DNA of 64,000 nt, from positions 9,176,001-9,240,000 of the forward strand of contig JAKZAN010000005.1 in assembly GCA_023053545.1 (NCBI GenBank), read 5' to 3'. Shown here in pieces: positions 55,001-64,000 of the stretch (within the stretch, counting starts at the first letter, position 1; every line of letters starts with the position of its first letter). Below the pieces are notes generated by a model, which saw only the letters and a list, made by a program, of their open reading frames with translations, did no database searches and was not told the origin of the DNA. The DNA comes from Lepidurus packardi. Taxonomy: Eukaryota; Arthropoda; Branchiopoda; Notostraca; Triopsidae. A program made the translations under genes and the position numbers.

Positions 55001-56568
55001 CATCAAGAACATCAACTCCAATTCCACGATAGATACTTCTTCGATACTGAGGACATGGCGCGCCAGCGAAAGAAAAAGGCCAATTTGCGGAATCTACCAG
55101 ATTAAAATATTTTTAAATTTAACTATGCAGGTTTTTCATAAAATCCTTTCGGAATTTTGCACTTTTCAGTCATTCAATGTACCTCCCACATGGCTTTAAT
55201 TAGTCGCTTGGAGGAATCCGAGAATAGCTGTTCTTCCCATTCTTTAATTCTTCGCTCGTGTTCTTCTTTCTGCAAACGTCGTGCTTGGGCCGCTTTACAG
55301 CGTATTTCCTCTTCTCTTTTTTCTCGATCTTCCCGTACCCGATAAAGTATAGGCGAATAGTATTCGACTATGAAACAAAAACAACAATAGAGTTAATCCT
55401 AAATACGTTTTAAGATTATTTGTTAATATCTTATGCATACGGGCCAAACGTTTAGAGCGACGTACGTCGGATTCAGACTCAACATGCTCCGTTCCTAGAA
55501 ACTTTGCTATGGCACATTCCTCTTTTAAGTTCCTACACAGAGTAATTCAAGTTTTTTAAAAATAAAAATGTTGATTTTAAAAAATTCATCAAATTTAAGT
55601 AGTCTTACTGGGGAAGACGACCGATTTTCTGTTCCATTAAATGTTCTAGTTTAAGAGCTCTTTTCGTGATGGGATGGACGGGTCCATTATAACGATAGCA
55701 GTTTTCAAACATGAGTCTTAAATCCTTGACAAAATCGTTCATTTTACTGTACTCGTTGTTTCGGAACTTCTCTTTGACTTTGAAATGAAAGAAAAATAAG
55801 ATATGTTTGAAATTTTATGATAATTAGAGCTACTTTTGTTAAGCCACATAGGCTTGGTTATGACTTTGTCGTAACCTAGGGCATTATCCAGTACTGGATC
55901 TACTTGATTCATAAACGGCCAATTGTTATTCTTATCAGCGATAATATCCAACAATATCCTAGAAAAAATTGCACGAAATTATAGACATTCTAAGGGTGGA
56001 AAAGGATTGCTTACATATAGCCTTCTTGGAGATCAAGACTCAAATGAGCCATTTCTTTCACAGCTTTGACTCCTCGACATTTTGCACTTGGATACGGAGG
56101 TATGGAGGGTATGGAGGCGGGGATAGCAGCTGCAGGAGCAGGAGCTCGTTGAGGAGGGTAGAATGATTTGGGGCTAAAGTTGGTTGAAGTAAGAGATTTG
56201 ATTAGATTGGCAGTAGGTCTGACGCCGTTTTGGGCTCTGGGTTGAATGAGAATCAACCTAGCGCCCGGGAGGGGCTTAGACAGTGTAGAAGGACTGCCTG
56301 GTACTGGAGGTGCAGCTCTGACGAATACAGCTTTGGTACCAACAGGTAGCGTGTTACTGGAGAGTAACGGGCGGGACTGAGCGGGGACTAACGTCAATTT
56401 CCGTTGAGGTAGCATGGCGTCCATTTGCTTGAGTCTTGTGGTTCCCATTTGTGTACCCAAAACTGTCGATACGGGGCTCGTGATATTTCCTGGACGAGAA
56501 ACAGCTAGCTCAGGTGGTTGCGATGTGGTTACTTTAACTTCCGATGCTCCTGAACTTTCCGACTCCAT
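52024..56568 (-). CDS. Large bromodomain protein (BRD10/KIAA2026-like, orthology uncertain)
   Basis: Chromatin reader with one N-terminal bromodomain. Exons (minus): 56568-56015, 55958-55834, 55777-55609, 55532-55441, 55367-55183, 54895-54763, 54698-54561, 54500-54270, 54203-54003, 53887-53504, 53416-53271, 53107-52989, 52928-52024; about 1120 residues. The bromodomain includes WPFMNQVDPVLDNALGYDKV, KPMWLNKIKEKFRNNEYSKM, and FENCYRYNGP with the acetyl-lysine-binding Asn. It is followed by a charged coiled coil (EEEIRCKAAQARRLQKEEHE). Next is a region with PWRRKLCKRLSTEWYRCYRK, ELSLHQRVWIFKTLCDVAL and YDLEKDPYWGPICHQREQDD, whose helical layout resembles DDT/WHIM modules. Then come Lys-rich and acidic segments. 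The join from 55183 to 54895 is unresolved in phase: either an alternative donor at about 55190 is used or a 93-base exon (55046-54954) intervenes. A 5' UTR exon may lie at about 56745-56800. Confidence 0.7.
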
Positions 56569-56595
56569 TCTAGGTTGGGTTTTTAAGATGCCAAA

Positions 56596-57259
56596 CTGCA
56601 TACAAAAAGTGCAAGTGATTAAATGGAATGTTAACAAGCTGAAAATTGGGTGTTTTAACAGTATTTGGCGTATTTATAACATGAAAATCGCACACAAAAG
56701 TCCAGGATTATGCAAGGCAGAAAGCTGTGCTCACCTTTAGACGTTTTGAAAGCTCCAGGAAGTAGATTTATGCGAGCTTTACGTACAGGAACTGTGATAT
56801 GATTCAAATTAAAACTAAATTACCGCCAAATGTTGGGCCAAACAGCAAAAAAATGTATGCAATGTTTACAAGCAACCAAGGTGGAACGGTTAATGGAACG
56901 TTAGCATTCCAGACTGTTGCCATAGCAAACAAACAATGAAAAATATGGGTGATATCGATATCAATTTCCTTAAATTCCTAATTCATGATCTAAATTCGCT
57001 TAGTAATGTAAATTTAGTGAATTATGAGTAATGTAATTTATATCGTGTTTCACTAACGAGTATTTCAAAATATTGCGTTAAATATTAGCTAAGGATACCT
57101 TTTTAGCTCATCGGATTGTTGGGGACAAATCGATTGTAACCGTCTTATCGATAATGCACTTCGTTTACCAACATTGGGTGCAATCCACGTGCAAAGCAAT
57201 ACTTAGCTTAAAACCGTGTTCATTCGGAAAAATAAAGAGAACGGTCCTTTACGGAAATT
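56596..57259. other. Divergent promoter region, bromodomain gene / SARS2
   Basis: A likely non-coding exon of the bromodomain gene at about 56801-56745 (acceptor ...ATCACAG, donor AAAG|GTGAGC) has stops in all frames. TATCGATA-like motifs occur at 56955-56965 and 57146-57153. No other gene is seen. Confidence 0.4.
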
Positions 57260-58685
57260 ATGTTCATATTGAAGAAAACTTGTATAGTTCAATGGAAGAA
57301 CCTGGAAGTTTGTTTTCGAACGCGTTTATTCAATTTAAGTAGAATGCTTTCTTCAAATTCAAATCTCAAGATTAATTTTACTGAAAAGGTGCCAGAGCCA
57401 TCCATTAACTGGGGCTATATCCTCAATCCTGCCAATACTTCCACCATAGCCTACAACACGCAAAACCGGAAAGGTGTGGGCGATATTTACAAAGTCCTTC
57501 GCTTACACCAGGAATATGAAAACTCTTCTCCTAAAAGCTCAGAATTGCAGCAAAAACTAGTTTCCGAGGCTGTAAAACTGCCCAATTCGTCTCATCCCGC
57601 TATTCAAAAGTATGGCGAAGATCCCCACCTAGTGAAGTACGTCAGTGAGAAACTCAACTACGATTTCAAAGTTTTAGATTTCCAAGATCTATCCAAACAT
57701 TTGAACCTCTTACGAACCGAAAATCTAGGCTTAATTACGGGCCATCGCAGTTATTATTTATTGGGTGTATTAGCCGAATTAGAACAAGCATTGATTCATT
57801 ACACAGTCGACAAGTTACTTGAAAAAGGCTTCGAGTTATATACCGTCCCAGATTTACTCCATCCTGACGTTATAGAAGCTTGTGGCATGAACACGAAAGG
57901 CGAACGAACGCAAGTTTACCGTCTAGAACCCTCCATTTACGGTGAGGTTTGCCTCTCGGGCACCGCGGAAATGGCCTTGGCCTCCTACCACATGAACGAG
58001 ACCCTCCGAAAAGCAATATTACCAGAAAGAATGGTAGCAGTCAGCCGATGTTACCGTGCGGAAACATCGCGCCTTGCTGAAGAAAGAGGCATCTACAGGT
58101 AGAAGGAGCTTAAAGAATCATGCTGGTTTCGTATTGTATGTTTTTTAATGAAATTATTGTTTTAGAGTTCACCAGTTCACCAAAGTAGAAATGTTTGGAG
58201 TTACTGAAAACGAAACAGGAACCGAAAGCGAAGAGTTGCTGGAAGAATTTCTGGATATTCAGTGCGAACTTTTCACGGCTTTAGGACTTCACTTCCAGGT
58301 TCTGGATATGCCGTTGCACGAATTAGGCGCGCCTGCGCACCGGAAGTATGACATTGAAGCTTGGATGCCCGGCATGGGCAAATTTGGCGAAATTTCTAGC
58401 GCCAGTAATTGTACAGATTACCAGTCGAGACGCTTAGGAATTCGTTACTTAGATAGCCAAAATAATTATAAATTTGTTCACACAGTCAATGGCACTGCTT
58501 GCGCGATTCCGCGCATGCTCATAGCCATCTTGGAAACTTACCAACAAAAAAATAAAAATGTGTCAATTCCAAATGTTTTACAGCCTTATATGAATAACTT
58601 GCAAGAAATTACCCCTCCTGAGGCTCAAATTAAATTTAACTTCAGTAAAAAAACTTTCAGTCCGCTTGTAGACACAAAAAATTAA
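57260..58685 (+). CDS. SARS2: Mitochondrial seryl-tRNA synthetase
   Basis: Class II aminoacyl-tRNA synthetase that charges mitochondrial tRNA-Ser. Two exons, 57260-58098 and 58166-58685; 452 residues. The start gives a basic, hydrophobic presequence ([20 protein letters not shown]), fitting mitochondrial import. Motif 1 lies around [19 protein letters not shown]. The serine-binding TAEM region reads [13 protein letters not shown]. Motif 2 is [20 protein letters not shown] followed by HQFTKVEMF. Motif 3 is [20 protein letters not shown] with its conserved Arg. The GTACAIPR form agrees with animal SARS2, not the cytosolic enzyme. The N-terminal tRNA-binding helical arm is short compared with human SARS2 (518 residues). 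A second in-frame-like ATG at 57154 is in another frame and was rejected. The insect paralog SLIMP is less likely because the catalytic motifs are intact. Confidence 0.93.
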
Positions 58686-58968
58686 TTTGTTCAGAAACTG
58701 TATTGTTTTGTCAGTTTGGAGGAAATATAGTAACACAAAGAACCATACACTTGTCTATTCACTGCATCTTTTTTTCCTTTCTATGTAAAAAATATCAAGT
58801 ATCTGCCCTTCACTAGCACCCAGAGCAATAATAAAAAATTTCGCTAGCAAAAACCCTTAATGAAACACAGTTAAATTAAGGCAGTTTTTAAGGGCCCTGC
58901 TTCAGGAAAATGTTCTCTTTGCTTATTTTTCACTTATCACAGTCATCCTTAGCCAGTTTAGGAGGGTT

Positions 58969-61900
58969 TTAGAAGTCGTTGTCGTAGTCTAAAGGCTTTT
59001 TGCGACCATAGTAACCCATACTGGATGAACTATAGCGGCCTGAACCTACACTTGTTCGCCCCAAGGCGTATTGACTGCTGTATTGCTGCCCATTCCAGTC
59101 ATTTTTCCAGTTCTCTTGCGATGGCGGCCGGAAGTTCGAATAGCCACGTACGGCAGCCACTGACGCGGGACGCGAGACTTGCCGCGTCTAAAAGTAAACA
59201 AAAGAAATTATAGGACGAGCAAAAATTATGATGATGTACTATTAGTAAATAACTGTTTAACAGCTATGTTACTTGGTGTGAACATAGCCGAGGACAAGCT
59301 TTAGCAATCTTTTACAAAATAAATAGGAATGTTTCCAGACTTTTGATAAAAAAAAAATCATGAATAAAGTGAAGAATTTTCAACACAATTGCCGAGTTTT
59401 TAAGGCAGGAACTTACTCGAGAGGTGGTGGAGGGTGGTTTGCGGCTAACATAAGGGGGTTCGTCCCATCCATCATTCATGTCATAAAACTCATCGGCTCC
59501 AACGTTGACTATGCCTTGCGACATGTGATTGCGGTTGAGTTCGTTGAGCATTTCGTCCGTTAGAGGGACATTCTTTGACCGTTTCTGGTTATTTATTCGC
59601 CGACGAACCAACTGAAAGAAATAATAACCTATTAGTACAGTCCACAAACTCGATAGAAAGATTCGTAGTTTCAAAAGAGACAGAGGAAAACGGAATCATA
59701 ACTTACCACTGTGGTTCCAAATGCAATCACAAAGATTAAAGACGCCAAGCCCACCACACTTGCAGCAATGACCCATTCACTAACTCCACCTCCTTGGCCT
59801 TCGCCCTGCCTATCTCTCACTTGATCCACACTCGGAGCCAACACTAGAAAATGTAATGTAAGATGTAAAGTTTCTTGGTAATATTTTAAACTAGTTTCAG
59901 TTAAATATACCAACGAAATCTGTCGACTGCTCATCGACTGTAAAGTCGCCAATCTTGAGTTCTCCTTCTGTTTTGGTTAACCCAGCGTGGAAAGAGCTAC
60001 GGATTTCGGCCGTGTCCAACTCAATCGTGTCGTTCAGGAGAAGATAATAATCAACCAAAACGCTCCCTCGACTGAAGCCTTCAATCACCACTCGGTCATA
60101 CTTGGATGCCAATGGTCCTTTCTGGTACACTTCATTCAACTAATTATAGAACGAAAAAGCAATAGAAGAGTATTTAGAAACCATGTCTCTCGAAATCTAA
60201 TTAATTGCATTACATAATCTTCCATAGTGTTGCGTAACCGACGCCATTCTCTCGTATTAGGGTCAGAGAACTCGGGCATCCATTGGATACCGCTGACTAA
60301 TCTTATAGTGGCCTGTAATCGACAATGATAGCCGCAAACGCCGGGGGTCGTAACCCTGGGTTCTGGAGTAGTCGTAGTAGTTGTCCTAGCAGTCGTAGTG
60401 CTAGTAGTAGTAGTGCTTCCAACCGAAATTTCGATGTTTTCAATTGGCGCCATTGGCGTGGTACTGGACGTGGGATATCCTGTGAATTCAGATACCACTC
60501 TATAAAACAAAAAGTAGATTAATTTAGCATTCTCCCTTAGATTCTTTCTTAGGTCGATCATAGCAAAACTGAAGTTAAATCTGAATTAAGCTTAACTTAG
60601 TTCTTAGACGAATTGCTTATACGTTTACAAGTCGAAAAAGTATTTGTGTATAAAAGAACTGAAAAACAGCGGAATCTACAGTTGAAAGTTTCTAATTCTC
60701 TCCCTAACTATGACATTGCAAGACTCTAAAAACTAGACATGTTTTGCTTAAAAATAATTGCATGTCTTGGTTACAAACTAATTAAGACGGCTTTATCTTC
60801 AAAAGCAGAAGAAAGGAAAAGAAATATGGAATGCGCCTTTTAGCTACAAATGAAAATACGCTTTAGTTTCTACCTTAGCCATATAAAAAACAAGTAAAAA
60901 AAATAAAGAGCCTTAAGCTGGAGGGAATAAAAGCCCAATTACGTAAAAAATCGAGTGGAATAACGTCGTAATTATTGTTGCAGGGCTCGATTTGCCTTGT
61001 CCCAGTTTCCCAGCAGTTATTCAAGCGTGAATGGTTCCACAGGAATGAGGAATGCAACGGCAATAAGAAGAAAAACGGGAGCTTTAACAGTTGAGGTTTG
61101 GTTCTTGTGAAAGCGAAAGCACATAACGGATTCTAATTCCCGCAACCTTGAACAAATCCCCTTTCGTAACAATCAACAGCCACCTCCTTTTCCCAAACCC
61201 GCAAACCTTTATAAAGAAAGTGAAATGAACCCATAAAGTCTTATATTCTTTACAAAGCTTAACAATAAAAAGGAAAGAATCTCTTTTCAATTTTAGCCCT
61301 AATTTTCTATATGATATGGCTTCCTTCAGTGCTAATCCAAACTATAAACTACATTTGTTATACATTACTTAGTTAACTGTAAAACTAGTTTCAAGATCTC
61401 TTGAAAAATTGCTAAATTGTTTACTAGTGTAGTCACTAAGCTATTGACTAAGTTCTGAAGTGTTAATCCAAACTATAAACTACATTTGTTATACATTACT
61501 TAGTTAATTGTACAACTAGTTTCAAGATCTCTTGAAAAATTGCTAAATTGTTTACTAACGTAGTCAATAAGCTATTAACTAAATTTACCTACACAATCAT
61601 TAATGAAAAGCGTACAGAATGATTACAGATTATAAAAAAATTAAGGTATGAATTAATGTGTACCTGACAGGCCAGCCAGTCCGGATTTCAAAAGACGGAT
61701 GCGTGGTTGTTTCCGACTTGGGTTTGGCGGTCGTGGGCCGAGGGGTTCCGGGTTTAGTCGTGGGAAAAACCAGGCCGATTTTTTTCGTTGTTGAATCACC
61801 ATGATTTCCCTGGCTAGTCATTTCCGTTGCTGGGGCGGCGGTTGAAGTTCTCTGCGCAGTTTCACCTTGTAGTCGATAATTCTTAAACCCTGGTGGCAGG

Positions 61901-64000
61901 AATCCTTTGACGTCGTCAGCCGCGCTCTCCAAAAGTGTATCGATCAACGATTTGGTGACAACCGGAGCTGATGCAGTAGTACTGGCATCTGCGTCTGCTA
62001 CCGGAATTTTGAATCCAGGTGGTAACAACGCACTCGCGTTTTCGAAACGCAACGTCGCTAAGGGCGAAGGCTGCGTGGTGCTGGTACCAGCAGAGGTACT
62101 AGTGCTGCTCGCGGCAGTACTGGCCTTCGTAGTGGGAGTCGCGGTGGTACTGGCTTCCGTAGATGATTCGTTAGGGTGAAGCCACTTGTTGAAGAAATTG
62201 AAACTTTTAATTGGTTTGACGACAGTGGGTACCACACGGTGGGTGCCGGTACTTCCGGCTGGATTATTTTGAGGTTGCGGAACGTGAGTTTCATTCGCAG
62301 TTTCGGGTTTAAATCCAGAAGGCAAAAGATGGCTTATGGCATCAATTTTCAAATTACCCAAAATGGCAGCCGACGATTCGGTGGTGTTAGAATCGTGGGA
62401 ATCGTTAGTTTCTGAAGATTCTTTCGTCTTATTTTCGTTCTTCATAACGAATTGACCGTTGACAAATGCACTACTGGATAGTTCAGATTGTATGCGATCC
62501 AAATTTTCGACATCGTCGAAGTTCGATTCTGGTGACTCGATTCCCTCTTCGGGTTCTGGAGTTTTCTGCACCTCCTCCGTTGGGAGTACCTGGATTGATG
62601 CTGAACCGTCGATGGCTTTGCTTTGGCGCTCGGTGTCTTTGCTTGATTCTGAAGTGGGTGGAATTAACGCTGAATTGTTGTTATTCTCTTGATTCGGGAT
62701 CGCGACAGCGACAGGTGCGCGTGGGGACTGATGGAAATCGCGGAAGACATCTGGAAGGATTATTGGGGTATTCTTCTCATTTTTAATTTGGGATGCATCG
62801 ACGATTCGCGGTTGTTCCAAGACAGGGGTGTCTTCACCCAATGGCGAAGATTCGGTCACGTGATTCTGGGCTTTCGTGGAAAAAGAGGCAGAGACGCTGC
62901 TCACCATTTTAGAGATGGTAATATTCTTGGGGGACGGTAAGGAGGGCTCGGTAGCTACCGAAATCGCGGTTTGCACCGAGACCGAAACCTCGGCACTTGA
63001 TTCGGTGACTAGAGCCATCGGATCGATGCCATTATCCGCTCCGACATTGAGACTTACCTCAGCATTGGTCGACTCAATAATGTCGTGAGGTGTACCATCA
63101 GTATCAAACTCTTCTATGATTTCAGTGGAGATTATATAATCTTGGTAATCGAAATCCGACTCTGTGTTGGGGCTGACTTCGGGAAGTAGTTCAACTAATC
63201 GAGGCGGAACTGGATCTTCATTTGATGGTCTACTTTCAGATTCGGAGAGACTTTTGTTTTGAGGCTCTTGGCTCTCCGGAATCAATGGTTCTAGGAATGG
63301 TTCTGAAGCCTCAAGCGCAGGGATTGATGTTTCTGGAGGGCTAACGGCAGTTGGTGCGGATTCTGGAGGGCTAAAGGCATTTGGCTCTGATTCTGGATGG
63401 CTAAAGGCAGTTTCTGCTGATCCTTGGACTAATTCCGTATCTTGGCCGTCAACATTTTGAACATTTACTGTTTCTGGGTCTGAGAATTGATCGTTGGCAG
63501 TGTTTGCTGATTCAGGGACTTGAAAGTTCACAGGGTTGACAGATTCTGGTTGTTGAACTTCTGGGTTCTCAGGAATAAAAGATTGTGGAACAAAGTCTGC
63601 TTCTGAAGCTTCGACACTCGTGGGATTCACTGATTCTTGGACAGGCTCCGATTCAGGGTTTACATGAGTTGGAATCAATTCTGGTATAGGTTCCGATTCT
63701 TGAGAGTCATCTACAGGAATCAATGATTCTGGTTCTTGCATGTCATCTTTTTCAATTGCCAATTCTGGCACAACGTCCGTTTCTAGAACATCAGAGGTCT
63801 CAGGATTGATCAGTCCTTGGACAGAATCGGGCTCTGGAATTCTGGGATCAAAACTCGCCTGATTCACTAATTCTGGTGCGGTGATCTCCACAGAATCTAA
63901 CTCTCTATCAAAGCTTCCTGGGAAACTAGGACCATCCACGGACGGTTCTTCTCTTGCTGCGCCCATATGTTTAGCAAATTCACTTCTTGGCGGCTGGCCA
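58969..64000 (-). CDS. Mucin-like single-pass membrane protein with SEA domain (5' end outside window)
   Basis: Exons (minus): 64000-61664 (open to the window edge), 60499-60214, 60139-59911, 59843-59707, 59611-59417, 59187-58969. The long first exon is Glu/Pro/Ser/Thr-rich with degenerate PES/PEP repeats, then Ser/Thr-rich stretches suited to O-glycosylation. A motif recurs three times: LLPSGFK, LLPPGFK and FLPPGFK. A SEA domain follows (YHCRLQATIRLVSGIQWMPE to DFTVDEQSTDF), with SRGSVLVDYYL matching the GSVVV-type autoproteolysis site. The transmembrane helix is WVIAASVVGLASLIFVIAFG, followed by RRRINNQKRSK and a cytoplasmic tail of about 140 residues rich in Tyr, Ser and Arg, ending YDNDF. 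No signal peptide is seen because the start is outside. I do not recognise a named ortholog. Confidence 0.8.
60500..61663. other. Long intron of the SEA-domain gene
   Basis: AT-rich, with no coding signal. Apart from the tandem repeat at 61330-61590, nothing stands out. Phrases such as CTTATACGTTTACAAGTCG near 60617 weakly resemble the dispersed repeat at 6254 and 49646. Confidence 0.5.
61330..61590. repeat. 131-bp tandem duplication
   Basis: TAATCCAAACTATAAACTAC begins near 61334 and again 131 bases later. Both copies run to AAGCTATTGACTAA / AAGCTATTAACTAA with only a few substitutions. Lies in the intron between the mucin-like exon and the SEA exons. Confidence 0.9.

Noticed and set aside
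54954-55046. A 93-base in-frame exon starting YRRSIYRGIGVDVL in the bromodomain gene
   Set aside because: It has splice-like borders but leaves the following exon out of phase, and its peptide is not recognisable. It is recorded only as an alternative.
57154-57342. Upstream ATG and 62-codon ORF before SARS2
   Set aside because: It is in a different frame from the synthetase and overlaps its start; the ATG at 57260 gives a suitable presequence.
1-64000. CRISPR arrays, bacterial operons, rRNA genes
   Set aside because: No regularly spaced identical repeats, ribosome-binding-site patterns or rRNA sequence were seen; the window is eukaryotic.

Overview
The window is nuclear DNA of an invertebrate animal, most likely an arthropod. 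It is AT-rich and gene-dense, and its genes are split by GT-AG introns, many only 50-70 bases long. Every conserved gene is clearly metazoan. I cannot name the species. One assembly gap (100 N) lies at 44306-44405.

Layout, left to right. 1-9436 (+): the C-terminal three quarters of the Hedgehog receptor Patched. 9437-14607: 3' UTR and intergenic DNA with a tRNA-like pol III sequence and two MITE-like repeats. 14608-18699 (+): HECT ubiquitin ligase UBE3C. 18911-20150 (-): WD-repeat protein WDR83/MORG1. 20451-22054: a short Mutator-like (MULE) element that encodes a stand-alone OTU-type cysteine protease. 22308-26975 (+): GPI inositol-deacylase PGAP1. 28212-30908 (+): BRD8, a NuA4/TIP60 subunit. 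31000-37893: a 6.9-kb relative of the same MULE in reverse orientation, with a perfect 9-bp target-site duplication and a 1020-codon ORF (OTU protease, C2H2 fingers, MULE-type zinc domain, PHD-like finger). 38387-39240 (+): TOMM22. 39379-42291 (-): Golgi adaptor GGA. 43105-44305 (-): an REXO-type RNA exonuclease, cut by the gap. 44444-45510 (-): a broken class V-like myosin motor fragment. 46846-49429: an intact-looking hAT/Buster transposon with an 8-bp target-site duplication. 50065-51611 (-): proteasome lid subunit PSMD6/Rpn7. 52024-56568 (-): a large bromodomain protein. 57260-58685 (+): mitochondrial seryl-tRNA synthetase. 58969-64000 (-): a mucin-like single-pass membrane protein with a SEA domain, running off the right edge.

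The host genes are unrelated housekeeping and signalling genes with no operon logic. WDR83 and PGAP1 are divergent and share one intergenic promoter region, and the short MULE sits inside it. TOMM22 and GGA converge tail to tail with about 140 bases between stop codons, as do UBE3C and WDR83 with about 210.

The most unusual content is the MULE pair. The two copies encode OTU protease regions that differ by one residue in about 296. The short copy has lost everything downstream of the OTU domain yet keeps the upstream region, start codon and catalytic residues. In the long copy I find no DDE transposase domain, and about 3.1 kb of it is unexplained, including a 76-bp near-perfect palindrome.
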